From: Vreelandella titanicae BH1
Lineage (GTDB): Bacteria > Pseudomonadota > Gammaproteobacteria > Pseudomonadales > Halomonadaceae
Assembly: GCF_000336575.1 (NCBI RefSeq)
Contig: NZ_AOPO01000001.1
Location: 372,001-436,000, forward strand
Length of the DNA: 64,000 nt
Reading direction: 5' to 3'
Position 1 is the stretch's first letter. Every line of letters starts with the position of its first letter. Shown here one piece after another: positions 45,350-53,977 of this stretch. The notes beneath the pieces were generated by a model. The model was not told the origin of the DNA. It saw only the letters and a list, made by a program, of their open reading frames with translations, and did not search any database. Both the position numbers and the translations under genes were made by a program.

Positions 45350-45386
45350 AAACGGATGACAAGGCACTTAACCCTGTCATCCGTTT
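45350..45386. terminator. Bidirectional terminator between paaZ and the TRAP operon
   Basis: Perfect stem AAACGGATGACA (45350-45361) and TGTCATCCGTTT (45375-45386). T-rich sequence follows on the plus strand (TGTTTA) and a long T-run on the minus strand, which serves both converging genes. Confidence 0.88.
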
Positions 45387-45428
45387 GTTTAGCAAGGACG
45401 TTAATAGAACCGTATTAATAGCGTAGTT

Positions 45429-46724
45429 TTAATACAGTAACTGCGGCAGGAAAAGCACGATCGCTGGGAATATAAGCACCAGTAGTGCGCGTATGGTACC
45501 GGCGACCCAGAAAGGGGTGACGCCGCGGAAGATAGTGCCTGTCGATACGTCCGGTAATACGGCACGCAGTACGAACACGTTCATACCGACAGGAGGCGTT
45601 ATCAAACTGATCTCAATGACGATAACCACCAGAATACCGAACCACACCAAATCATAGCCAAGCCCCGCCACGACCGGGAAGAAGACTGGCACGGTCAGCA
45701 GCATCATGGACATGCTTTCGAATACACAGCCTAGCAGTACGTAAATGGCCAAGATGACGAGAATAACCACGAAGGGGGCCACGTTCAGCCCGGTGACTAA
45801 CGCCAGGAGGTCATTGGGAAGCCCCGCGCGGTTAATGAAATTAGCAAAGATTAGCGCCGTCAACACCACCGCAAACAGCATCGCTGTTGTTCGCACAGTG
45901 TCCATCAGGACATTCATGAGTATAGTCGACGTCAAAGCACGCTTGAGCAGCGCAATCACAAAGGCACCCATTGCGCCAATACCCGCCGCTTCCGTTGGGG
46001 TGAATATACCCAAATAGATGCCGCCGATAACCAATACGAACAGCGCCAGGGTACTCCCCACATTTTTTAGGGCCGCAAGGCGCTCGTTCCAGGGTACTTT
46101 TTCGGCCGCTGGCCCAGCGCTGGGATCACGCCACAGAACCCACTTAACCGCGCCGAGATACATCACAATGCCCAATATGCCGGGAATAAAGCCCGCTGCA
46201 AACAGTTCACGGATACTGGTCTCAGTAATGATGCCGTAGATCACCAGCATCACGCTGGGAGGAATCAGTATCCCAAGGGTTCCGCCCGCTGCAATGGAGG
46301 CTGCCGCCAGCGAGTCCTTGTAGCCGTACTTGCGCATCTGGGGCATGGCAACACGCCCCATAGTGGCGCAGGTCGCAAGACTCGACCCACAAATAGCACT
46401 AAAACCACCACAAGCCACGATGGTGGCCATCGCCTGACCGCCCTTACGGTGTCCAAGAAAACCATTGGAGGCCCGGAATAGCGCATCAGAGAGCCCAGCA
46501 TGGGACACCAAGTTACCCATCAAGATAAACAGTGGTATCACCGATAGACCGTAGTCCCTAGCGGTGTCGACTACCCGGCGCGACGCCATGGCTTCAGCCG
46601 CGTTCCAGTTACCGGTCAGGTAGTAGAAGCCCACAAAACCCACGATCCCCATGGCAAAAGCCAGAGGCATGCGCAGGAATACCAATATCAACAGCGCTGC
46701 AAACCCATAAAGTGCTTCAATCAT
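45429..46724 (-). CDS. TRAP transporter large permease (DctM-type)
   Basis: A 431-aa channel subunit with about twelve helices; typical stretches are SIAAGGTLGILIPPSVMLVIYGIITETSIRELFAAGFIPGI and VIEISLITPPVGMNVFVL. A longer frame opens at 46751, but the ATG at 46724 has GGGAGA 6 nt before it and overlaps dctQ by 8 nt. Last gene of the DctP-Q-M operon. Confidence 0.94.
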   Translation of the reverse strand: MIEALYGFAALLILVFLRMPLAFAMGIVGFVGFYYLTGNWNAAEAMASRRVVDTARDYGLSVIPLFILMGNLVSHAGLSDALFRASNGFLGHRKGGQAMATIVACGGFSAICGSSLATCATMGRVAMPQMRKYGYKDSLAAASIAAGGTLGILIPPSVMLVIYGIITETSIRELFAAGFIPGILGIVMYLGAVKWVLWRDPSAGPAAEKVPWNERLAALKNVGSTLALFVLVIGGIYLGIFTPTEAAGIGAMGAFVIALLKRALTSTILMNVLMDTVRTTAMLFAVVLTALIFANFINRAGLPNDLLALVTGLNVAPFVVILVILAIYVLLGCVFESMSMMLLTVPVFFPVVAGLGYDLVWFGILVVIVIEISLITPPVGMNVFVLRAVLPDVSTGTIFRGVTPFWVAGTIRALLVLIFPAIVLFLPQLLY

Positions 46725-47259
46725 GCTTATCTCCCTGGCTGACTGGGCCACCGCACTTAATCACACCCACGCCTTCTAGGAGGTAACTCACCGCTCGACC
46801 GAGGGTGAGTAGAGCGGAAAGAAACAGCATGATGGCAATCAGGTAAATAAGGTAACCATCGGGAATGCGTAGAAACTCAGTGACATCGCCCCACTCGAAA
46901 GCACGCACGCCCAGTGCCCAAACCCGTGTAGCGATCACCCATAAAGCCACGGCGATAATTAAGTTGACGATCATCTGGCGCAGCCATATCCAGCGCACAG
47001 GGAATATGGCATCCAAGAGATCCACGCTAACGTGCTCTTCACGCCAGCATGCTACTGGCAGTGACAAGAACACCACAGCGGCCAGCATCTGCTGGGTCAA
47101 CTCGACGGTTCCAAGGATAGGTAAATTAAAGAAATAACGGCCTACTACATCAGCAGTCGTCAGCAGCATCAAGGCAAAGAGGGTGGCACCCGCCACCCCC
47201 TCCAGCGCCAGCTGCATGACCCTACCGACATTTGACCAGCGAGACGTCAGGATCTGCAT
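46717..47259 (-). CDS. TRAP transporter small permease (DctQ-type)
   Basis: A 180-aa four-helix protein with TTADVVGRYFFNLPILGTVELTQQMLAAVVFLSLPVACWREEHVSVDLL near residues 35-85, the DctQ signature. GGAGGG stands 6 nt before the ATG. It overlaps dctM and lies 27 nt after dctP. Confidence 0.92.
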   Translation of the reverse strand: MQILTSRWSNVGRVMQLALEGVAGATLFALMLLTTADVVGRYFFNLPILGTVELTQQMLAAVVFLSLPVACWREEHVSVDLLDAIFPVRWIWLRQMIVNLIIAVALWVIATRVWALGVRAFEWGDVTEFLRIPDGYLIYLIAIMLFLSALLTLGRAVSYLLEGVGVIKCGGPVSQGDKHD

Positions 47260-47286
47260 AGTCGCCCTCCACTTGGCGAAGGGTAA

Positions 47287-48336
47287 TTATGATTGTGGCA
47301 CTAAGGATGCCACGCTCTCTTGTGTAGCAGCTTCTTCAAGCTGTTGGTGGAAGTAATCGAGCGCCGCCTGCGCATCGACACCCCGTTCACTTACGTTCTC
47401 GGACCAGGTGTCAACCAGATCACTACTGATACCGCGCAGCGTCTCAAGATCTTCGTCGCCGAGGGCTGTAAAGGTATGGCCCTGCTCTTCGGCGAACTCG
47501 ACGCCCCGCTCATCGGATACATCCATCATGTAGCCAAACAGTCGCGATAACCGCTCACCCGAGACGTCTTCCACAGCGGCACGATCTTCTGCAGACATCT
47601 CATCCCAGATACTCGGATTCACTACAATGGTGAAGCTGCCTCGATAAAAGCCCCCATCCACCGTCAAGGTATAGGGAAATACCTCGGCTACCCGAAAGCT
47701 TCTAAGGCCTTCCGGCACCAGCATAGCGCCATCAATAACGCCCTGAGAGCCAGCTTCATAGACCCCGGTTGGCGGCAAAGCCACGCCGGTCAGATTAAGG
47801 GCATTAGAGAGATCTCCCATGACCCCGCCGCCGACGCGAATGCGCTCGTTCTCTAAATCAGCAAGAGTTTGGTACTGCTCACGACTAAAGATCCAACCCG
47901 GGCCATGTACCCCCGCAGCCACCACATCAACGCCGCGATGCTCATCAGCTTGGGCTAAATGCTCCTGATGCGTATGCCAATAAGCAGCAGAGGCGTTCTC
48001 CGAGGAGAAGTCTTCAAAGGTAGGAAATTCGGGTAACTGAGTGGCCAGAAAACGCCCTGCGTTATAGCCATGGAATACCCAAGTAGCATCAGCAATGCCG
48101 TCGGCGACCATCTCCATCTGGGAGGCGGGAGGTCCGAGGTCGTGCACAACGTCAACGGTCACGCGCCCGTCAGTGGCTTCTTCAATCCACGCTTTCCACG
48201 TTGGCCATACCATGGTGTTGATGCCGTGATTGGGACCAGCCCAGGTACTCACGGTGATTGTCGTTTGTGCAAAGGCGGAGGTGCTCAGCGTTGCGGCGGC
48301 AATAGCGCCGATCATCAGGTTTGTTGTTTTATTCAC
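47287..48336 (-). CDS. TRAP transporter substrate-binding protein (DctP-type)
   Basis: Periplasmic receptor, 349 aa, with a signal peptide MNKTTNLMIGAIAAATLSTSAFAQ cleaved after about residue 24. The mature protein is strongly acidic, as expected in a halophile. The segment LADLENERIRVGGGVMGDLSNALNLTGVALPPTGVYEAGSQGVIDGAML holds the family signature. GTG start with AGGAAAGA 5-8 nt upstream. Upstream sites for PaaX and MarR suggest an aromatic acid as cargo; that is an inference. Confidence 0.92.
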   Translation of the reverse strand: MNKTTNLMIGAIAAATLSTSAFAQTTITVSTWAGPNHGINTMVWPTWKAWIEEATDGRVTVDVVHDLGPPASQMEMVADGIADATWVFHGYNAGRFLATQLPEFPTFEDFSSENASAAYWHTHQEHLAQADEHRGVDVVAAGVHGPGWIFSREQYQTLADLENERIRVGGGVMGDLSNALNLTGVALPPTGVYEAGSQGVIDGAMLVPEGLRSFRVAEVFPYTLTVDGGFYRGSFTIVVNPSIWDEMSAEDRAAVEDVSGERLSRLFGYMMDVSDERGVEFAEEQGHTFTALGDEDLETLRGISSDLVDTWSENVSERGVDAQAALDYFHQQLEEAATQESVASLVPQS

Positions 48337-48451
48337 TTCTCTTTCCTCTGGTCGTCACGAACTGGGTAAAGCGCTCATCGTTTTTGTTGAATGATGTTGA
48401 TAAGCCATGCGTGCGGTGGGTGAGATTGCTAGTTAATCACTCATTGCGCCT

Positions 48452-48498
48452 AACGTGATACTTTATTATTAAAATATAGAAATTATACGAATCACGTT
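48452..48498. promoter_or_regulatory. PaaX-like operator of the TRAP operon
   Basis: Inverted arms AACGTGAT (48452-48459) and ATCACGTT (48491-48498). Inside them, TGATAC (48456-48461) and GAATCA (48489-48494) are 27 nt apart, the spacing I recall for the E. coli PaaX element TGATTC-N27-GAATCA and one less than at paaA. One arm lies between minus-35 and minus-10 of the promoter. Confidence 0.55.
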
Positions 48499-48509
48499 AT
48501 TTATCACAA
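48482..48509 (-). promoter_or_regulatory. Sigma-70 promoter of the TRAP operon
   Basis: On the minus strand TTGTGA (48509-48504), a 16-nt spacer and TATAAT (48487-48482). About 145 nt of leader precede dctP. Confidence 0.7.
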
Positions 48510-48557
48510 TGCCTTTAGATACGTGGATCATGCAACGATCCATCAACTAATAGATTC

Positions 48558-48580
48558 TAATACTTAAGTATTAATTTACA
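48558..48580. promoter_or_regulatory. MarR-type operator copy upstream of the TRAP operon
   Basis: The palindrome TAATACTTAAGTATTA (48558-48573) continues as ATTTACA. The 20-mer from 48561 is repeated with one change at 49411-49430 in front of marR and the homogentisate operon. Confidence 0.7.
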
Positions 48581-48766
48581 TTATTAACTTAAACTACAAC
48601 CACTTACACCAAAAGCATTGTTTCTTCGAGTGACTATCAATGGCTATATGGGGCTATTTTTCGCCCATTCTTTTGTTACACAAATCTTATCTATCAATAC
48701 ACTAACGACACACCACCGGCAAAAATGCGATTTGTCACCTGGGCTCGACTTCCCAGCATCAAGCCT

Positions 48767-49255
48767 CTAGCCAATTCTCTCCAGTTGCCGTTCAAGCTTG
48801 CGCATTGTATTAAGCAGATCACGATATTCACCAACGCTCAGGGTCGACACCAGGCCGGCCTCCCACGCCTGGGCTTCGGGCACTAACTTATTGAGTAGCG
48901 CTTGTCCGGCGTCCGTCAGTTGCAAGTCATGTAGTCGCTGATCCTGCTGTGAGGGCGTGCGGCTTATCAGTCCACGGTCTTCCAGTGACTGAATAGCGCG
49001 AGACACGCGAGCCTTATCCATATTGGTGTAAGCGCAGACCTTCTTAGCGGTTAAATCATCACAGTGGCTAAGCCAGGCAAGCACACGCCACTGGGCAATA
49101 TTGAGTTCATAAGACTCGGCATAAAGCTTCTCTAACGCCTGGCTGATTCGGTCAGCTAAACGGTTAAGCTGATAGGGTAAAAATTGGTTGAGATCCAGCT
49201 CTACCCTGGCTGAAGATTCCAGTGACACATCGCCGTCTGCTTTATCCATCGTCAT
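48767..49255 (-). CDS. MarR-family transcriptional regulator
   Basis: A 162-aa winged-helix regulator: helices from FLPYQLNRLADRISQALEKLYAESY, the recognition part LTAKKVCAYTNMDKARVSRAIQSLEDRGLISR and the wing with QQDQRLHDLQLTDAG. The frame is open to 49342; the ATG at 49255 has AGGAGA 8 nt upstream. It lies divergent to the homogentisate operon and just upstream of the TRAP operon, and the same palindrome stands before both, so it probably represses all three units until an aromatic ligand binds. Confidence 0.9.
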   Translation of the reverse strand: MTMDKADGDVSLESSARVELDLNQFLPYQLNRLADRISQALEKLYAESYELNIAQWRVLAWLSHCDDLTAKKVCAYTNMDKARVSRAIQSLEDRGLISRTPSQQDQRLHDLQLTDAGQALLNKLVPEAQAWEAGLVSTLSVGEYRDLLNTMRKLERQLERIG

Positions 49256-49588
49256 TTTGTTTCTCCTAAAGCCACCGTTTATCAGAAGTGGTGATGACCA
49301 AAATCCGCACGATAGCTGGGAATGTAGGCTCCAGCAATGCACCTATCATAAGGTGGAACAGTGCCGACAGATACTCTCCCTTGCAACTAATTTAACGATT
49401 TTATTTATTATACTTAAGTATTAATTTGCAATAATCACCTGATTTATTAAGAATTATCGTCAATACGATGCAAAAGACAGAGTGATTCGTCCATGAAACA
49501 TTGGACATTTAGTTTCATTAGAAACTATCCTTCAAGCACACAACAATTCAATGAATACCTGAATCACCCTGATAGCACCGGAGATATC
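49256..49588. other. Divergent control region marR / homogentisate operon
   Basis: A 333-nt region with the operator at 49407-49430 and the marR promoter. An in-frame ATG at 49493 would add 32 residues to the plus-strand gene, but that extension has no family support. Confidence 0.5.
49407..49430. promoter_or_regulatory. MarR-type operator in the divergent marR / homogentisate operon region
   Basis: ATACTTAAGTAT palindrome within ATTATACTTAAGTATTAATTTGCA. It overlaps a TATAAT minus-10 for marR on the minus strand (49412-49407), fitting autorepression. The copy at 48558-48580 differs by one base over 20. Confidence 0.7.
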
Positions 49589-50557
49589 ATGAGCAAGAAA
49601 TTCGCGTCCCATGCCGATACCGAAGAGAAGAAGATCAGCTTCACCAAGCTGGCAGAAGGGCTCTATGCTTACACTGCTGAAGGTGACCCCAATACGGGCA
49701 TCGTGATTGGCGATGACAGCGTGATGGTTATCGACACCCAGGCAACGCCCGTCATGGCTCAGGATGTCATCCGCCGTATCCGCGAAGTGACTGACCTACC
49801 GATTAAGCATGTGGTAATGACCCATTACCATGCCGTGCGTGTTCTCGGCGCTTCCGCATACGATGCAGAGAATATCTACGCTAGCCAGAACACCTATGAC
49901 CTGATCAACGAGCGTGGTCAGCAAGACTATGAGTCAGAAGTCGGTCGTTTCCCTCGCCTGTTCAAGGGTGTGGATTCTGTGCCTGGCTTAACCTGGCCAA
50001 ACATAGTTTTTCAAGAAAAGCTGACGGTTTACATGGGTGAGCGTGAGGTACAAATCATTCACCTAGGCCGCGGACATACCAAGGGCGATACCATCGTTTG
50101 GTTACCTCAGGAAAAAGTAATGTTCTCCGGTGACCTCGTTGAGTATGGCGCCACCCCTTACACCGGTGACGCTTACCACGAGGACTGGCCTGCCACGCTT
50201 GATCGCCTGCAATCCATGCAGCCCCAAAAGCTGGTGCCCGGCCGCGGTGATGCACTGCAAACTGCCGAACAGTGCCAGGAAGCCATTCAGGGCACTCGCG
50301 ACTTCCTAAATGATATGTATGGAAGTGTTAAAGCGGGCAAGGCGGCGGGCAAGTCTCTCTCCGAGTGTTACGCCGAGACCTACGCGGTACTTAAGCTGAA
50401 GTATGGTCACTGGGTCATCTTCGATCACTGTGTGCCTTTCGATATCACTCGCTGCTACGACGAAGCAGGCGGCGAGTACCCGGATCCCCGCATCTGGACG
50501 GCAGAACGCGATACCGCTATGTGGCACTCGCTACAGGACGCCGTCGAAAATCAGTAA
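49589..50557 (+). CDS. MBL-fold metallo-hydrolase-like protein, degenerate metal motif
   Basis: A 322-aa metallo-beta-lactamase-fold protein, first gene of the homogentisate operon. The fold landmarks are VMVIDTQATP, HLGRGHTKGDTIVWLP and VMFSGDLVEYGATP. The usual HxHxDH metal motif reads HYHAVRVLG, so the D-H half is missing, while the later histidine and aspartate remain. It may bind one metal or act on a CoA ester or lactone by another scheme. The ATG at 49589 has CGGAGA 6 nt upstream. Role in the pathway unknown. Confidence 0.82.
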   Translation: MSKKFASHADTEEKKISFTKLAEGLYAYTAEGDPNTGIVIGDDSVMVIDTQATPVMAQDVIRRIREVTDLPIKHVVMTHYHAVRVLGASAYDAENIYASQNTYDLINERGQQDYESEVGRFPRLFKGVDSVPGLTWPNIVFQEKLTVYMGEREVQIIHLGRGHTKGDTIVWLPQEKVMFSGDLVEYGATPYTGDAYHEDWPATLDRLQSMQPQKLVPGRGDALQTAEQCQEAIQGTRDFLNDMYGSVKAGKAAGKSLSECYAETYAVLKLKYGHWVIFDHCVPFDITRCYDEAGGEYPDPRIWTAERDTAMWHSLQDAVENQ

Positions 50558-50632
50558 GTGCCACCAGTGACACCCACTGATCATGCCCAGCAGTCGGGTG
50601 TCACGCACCCGACGCTGAACGGGAGCAAATAG

Positions 50633-52363
50633 ATGCCAACAACCTATAAAAATCCTGTCTATCCTTATCGGCGCCCGCCTGAACTCGATATTCAAGAAGT
50701 TCGCCACTATCCGGTAGTGATTGTCGGAGCGGGACCTAGCGGCCTCGCCGCCGCCATCGACTTGGCTCACCAAGGCGTTAATTCGATTCTTCTGGACGAT
50801 AACAACACCGTTAGCGTGGGGTCGCGGGCCCTGTGTTTTGCTAAACGTTCGCTGGAAATTGTAGACCGCCTGGGTTGCGTCGAGCCGATGCTTGCAAAAG
50901 GCGTCACCTGGCAGCACGGTCGCGTCTTCTTCCAGGATCGCGAGGTCTATGACTTCAACCTGCTGCCAGAAGACGGCCACCGTATGTCCGCCTTTATTAA
51001 CTTACAGCAGTATTACTTTGAAGAGTTTCTGGTCAACCGCACTCACGACTTTCCAGAGCAAATTGACCTTCGTTGGAAACATAAGGTCATTGATGTCGAT
51101 GCTCAGCCTGAGTGCTCCGCCATCAAGGTCTCTACCCAAGACGGTGATTACCAGCTGACTTGTGACTACCTCCTCGTCTCGGATGGAGCTAACAGCCGAA
51201 TCCGAGACATACTGGGCCTTGAGTGCAAAGGCCAAGTATTTCAGGACAGATTCCTGATTGCTGATGTGGTGATGAAGGCCGACTTCCCTACAGAACGCTG
51301 GTTTTGGTTTGACCCGCCCTTTCATCCCAATCAGTCAGTCCTGCTGCACAAAGAACCGGACAATGTGTGGCGTATCGACTTTCAATTAGGATGTGATGCT
51401 GACCCGGAAGAAGAAAAGAAAGAAGAGAACATTCGCCCACGAGTTCAGGCAATGCTTGGCCAAGACGTGGAGTTCGAGCTTGAGTGGGCCAGTGTCTACA
51501 CCTTCCGCTGCCGTAAGATGGATAATTTCATTCACCATAGCGTGATATTCATAGGTGACGCGGCTCATCAGGTATCCCCCTTTGGCGCCAGGGGCGCCAA
51601 TGGTGCCCTACAGGGTGTGGATAATTTAGTGTGGAAACTAGCCCGCGTTCTCAAACAGCAGGCGCCAAAAACGCTTTTGTCCACCTACAACACTGAGCGC
51701 CAGCATGGCGCGGCAGAGAACATCCTTAACTCGACCCGCGCCACTGATTTTATTACCCCGAAGAGCCATATCAGCCAAGTGTTCCGAGATGTGACGCTGG
51801 AGCTGGCTGAGAAACATGCCTTCGCACGTAGCCTGGTCAACAGCGGTCGCCTTTCCATGCCCTGCCGCTATGACACCTCACCGCTCAATACACCCGATGT
51901 TAATGGTGGCCCGAGAGAACTGCGCCCCGGCAGCCCGGCCAAGGACGCTCCCATTCGATTGAGAGAAGAGAACGCCTGGCTACTCAATCAATTTGGCGAT
52001 GGCTTTGTGTTGTTACTCGACGGCCGCTTTGAGGATGGACACACCGACACGCTTGCCGCGCCGTTGAAAGAGCTGTTAGGCCGTCGCACTGATTTAAGCC
52101 TGGTGGTCGTTGGCCCAGCAACGGATGAGCTTAGCGCTCTACCGCGCACAACCATCGTAGACGATTCCGAGGGGCTAGTGACACAACGATATGGCCTGAA
52201 AGCAGGTGGCGGGTACCTTATTCGCCCTGATCAACACGTTGCTGCCCGCTGGCACGCCATCATGGCCCGCAGGGTTGAAGACGCATTAGACCGCGCGCTG
52301 GGCGTTTATCTTGCGGGTGCCGCTGACACTACCTTCCAGGAAAGCTGCCATGCCAAGGCTTGA
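50633..52363 (+). CDS. FAD-dependent aromatic hydroxylase (class A monooxygenase)
   Basis: A 576-aa flavoprotein hydroxylase. FAD motifs are VVIVGAGPSGLAAAIDLAHQG (about 28-48), the mid-protein DYLLVSDGANSRIRDILG and FIGDAAHQVSPFGARGANGALQGVDNLVWKL (about 305-335). A C-terminal thioredoxin-like domain (about 430-570) is like that of MhpA/phenol hydroxylase relatives. Given the downstream hmgA-fahA-maiA, it most likely makes homogentisate or a compound one step away, for example from 3-hydroxyphenylacetate; 3-hydroxybenzoate-type substrates are alternatives. The DUF2783 gene overlaps its end. Confidence 0.88.
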   Translation: MPTTYKNPVYPYRRPPELDIQEVRHYPVVIVGAGPSGLAAAIDLAHQGVNSILLDDNNTVSVGSRALCFAKRSLEIVDRLGCVEPMLAKGVTWQHGRVFFQDREVYDFNLLPEDGHRMSAFINLQQYYFEEFLVNRTHDFPEQIDLRWKHKVIDVDAQPECSAIKVSTQDGDYQLTCDYLLVSDGANSRIRDILGLECKGQVFQDRFLIADVVMKADFPTERWFWFDPPFHPNQSVLLHKEPDNVWRIDFQLGCDADPEEEKKEENIRPRVQAMLGQDVEFELEWASVYTFRCRKMDNFIHHSVIFIGDAAHQVSPFGARGANGALQGVDNLVWKLARVLKQQAPKTLLSTYNTERQHGAAENILNSTRATDFITPKSHISQVFRDVTLELAEKHAFARSLVNSGRLSMPCRYDTSPLNTPDVNGGPRELRPGSPAKDAPIRLREENAWLLNQFGDGFVLLLDGRFEDGHTDTLAAPLKELLGRRTDLSLVVVGPATDELSALPRTTIVDDSEGLVTQRYGLKAGGGYLIRPDQHVAARWHAIMARRVEDALDRALGVYLAGAADTTFQESCHAKA

Positions 52364-52550
52364 GCTGAATTCGAACTTCACTGATCCAGACGCCTTTTAC
52401 GCTGCGCTCACGGCGCTACATCGCGACCGCAGCGAAACAGAGAGCGAGCGCATCAATGCACGCCTGATTCTCTTACTTGCTAATCACATCGGCGATCAAA
52501 CCGTGCTTGAAGAAGCGATTTCCCATGCGGTTGGTGATGGCGATCAATAG
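52350..52550 (+). CDS. DUF2783 small protein
   Basis: A 66-aa protein that I recognise as DUF2783: FTDPDAFYAALTALHRDRSETESERINARLILLLANHIGDQ. Its ATG lies within the end of the hydroxylase gene (14-nt overlap) with AGGAAAG upstream, so production is coupled to the hydroxylase. The family is commonly adjacent to FAD hydroxylases of this type. It may be a small helical subunit or stabiliser; no function is proven. Confidence 0.8.
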   Translation: MPRLELNSNFTDPDAFYAALTALHRDRSETESERINARLILLLANHIGDQTVLEEAISHAVGDGDQ

Positions 52551-52633
52551 CCGCGCCCCTTGGTTTATCAACATACAGTTTTATCAAAATATAGCTTTAT
52601 CAAAATAACGTTCCAATAAAGCAGGTCTTAACA

Positions 52634-53941
52634 ATGAATGAACAATTGAAATATCAAAATGGATTTCATAATCACTTTTCAACCGAAGCGCTGCCGGGTG
52701 CACTGCCGATTGGGCAAAACTCACCTCAACGCTGTGCTTATGGCTTGTACGCTGAACAACTAACCGGTTCCGCATTCACAGCGCCACGTCATCAAAACTT
52801 TCGCAGTTGGCTTTACCGCATTCGCCCTTCTGTCGTTCAGAGCGCTTACCAGCCACTAGAAAATAACAACGTACACACGGCCCCGTTAGACAAGCCAGCG
52901 GCGGATCCTAACCAGATGCGCTGGGATCCCGTTTCATTACCTAATGAACCGACTGATTTTATCGATGGCTTGTTTACCATTGCGGTGAACGGCGATGCGG
53001 GTACTCAAGCGGGCGTGGGCGTGCATGTCTACACCTTTAATAAGGACATGACCGAGCGGTTTTTTTACAACGCCGATGGAGAACTGCTTTTCGTTCCGCA
53101 AATGGGGGCCATTCGTCTACGTACCGAATTTGGTGACATTGAGATCGATAACGGTGAAATTGCCGTCATTCCTCGCGGTGTGAAATTCCAAGTGCGTAAA
53201 GCTCAGGGTGTTGAGGCTGCACGGGGGTATATTTGCGAGAACTACGGTAGTCCTTTAGAGCTGCCCGGCCTCGGCCCTATCGGGGCTAACGGCCTAGCAA
53301 ACCCGCGTGACTTCCAAACCCCTGTGGCGGCCTATGAAGACCTGGAGGGCGACTACCGCCTAGTGGCTAAGTTCTCTGGTCGTTTCTGGGAGAGCAAACT
53401 CGACCACTCACCGTTAGATGTGGTGGCGTGGCACGGCAACTGCGCGCCTTATAAATATAATCTCGCCAACTTTAACACCATCAATACGGTGAGCTTCGAC
53501 CATCCGGATCCGTCAATCTTCACCGTATTGACATCACCCTCCGATACACTGGGAATGGCTAATATTGATTTTGTGATTTTTCCGCCACGCTGGATGGTTG
53601 CCGAGAATACCTTTAGGCCACCCTGGTTCCATCGCAATCTAATGAGCGAGTTTATGGGGCTTATTCATGGCGAGTACGATGCAAAAGCGGAAGGTTTCAC
53701 CCCTGGTGGCGCCAGTCTACATAACTCAATGTCGCCCCACGGCCCCGATGCTGAGACCTTTGAAAAGGCCTCCAACGCGGAGCTTAAGCCCCACTTCATA
53801 GGCGATACACTGGCCTTCATGTTTGAAAGCCGCTACTTCTTTCACCCGACCCCTGCGGCACTGAATGCTGACTTCCGTCAACGTGATTATGTGGATGTTT
53901 GGTCGACGCTGCGCTCCCACTTCAACCCAAGCCAGCCCTGA
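52634..53941 (+). CDS. hmgA: Homogentisate 1,2-dioxygenase
   Basis: Iron-dependent ring-cleavage enzyme that turns homogentisate into maleylacetoacetate. The 435-aa protein starts [28 protein letters not shown], a strong family signature, and the iron-binding region [29 protein letters not shown] lies near residues 325-350 with a further histidine later. The gene begins the core hmgA-fahA-maiA trio. Confidence 0.97.
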   Translation: MNEQLKYQNGFHNHFSTEALPGALPIGQNSPQRCAYGLYAEQLTGSAFTAPRHQNFRSWLYRIRPSVVQSAYQPLENNNVHTAPLDKPAADPNQMRWDPVSLPNEPTDFIDGLFTIAVNGDAGTQAGVGVHVYTFNKDMTERFFYNADGELLFVPQMGAIRLRTEFGDIEIDNGEIAVIPRGVKFQVRKAQGVEAARGYICENYGSPLELPGLGPIGANGLANPRDFQTPVAAYEDLEGDYRLVAKFSGRFWESKLDHSPLDVVAWHGNCAPYKYNLANFNTINTVSFDHPDPSIFTVLTSPSDTLGMANIDFVIFPPRWMVAENTFRPPWFHRNLMSEFMGLIHGEYDAKAEGFTPGGASLHNSMSPHGPDAETFEKASNAELKPHFIGDTLAFMFESRYFFHPTPAALNADFRQRDYVDVWSTLRSHFNPSQP

Positions 53942-53977
53942 ACCCTATACCACCCTGACGACAAGGATTGAATCACT

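Larger units (their letters stand above)
48337..48766. other. Control region of the TRAP operon
   Basis: A 430-nt AT-rich region holding, in minus-strand order from marR to dctP: the palindrome at 48558-48580, a sigma-70 promoter (48482-48509) and the PaaX-like box (48452-48498). No gene is present. Confidence 0.6.
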
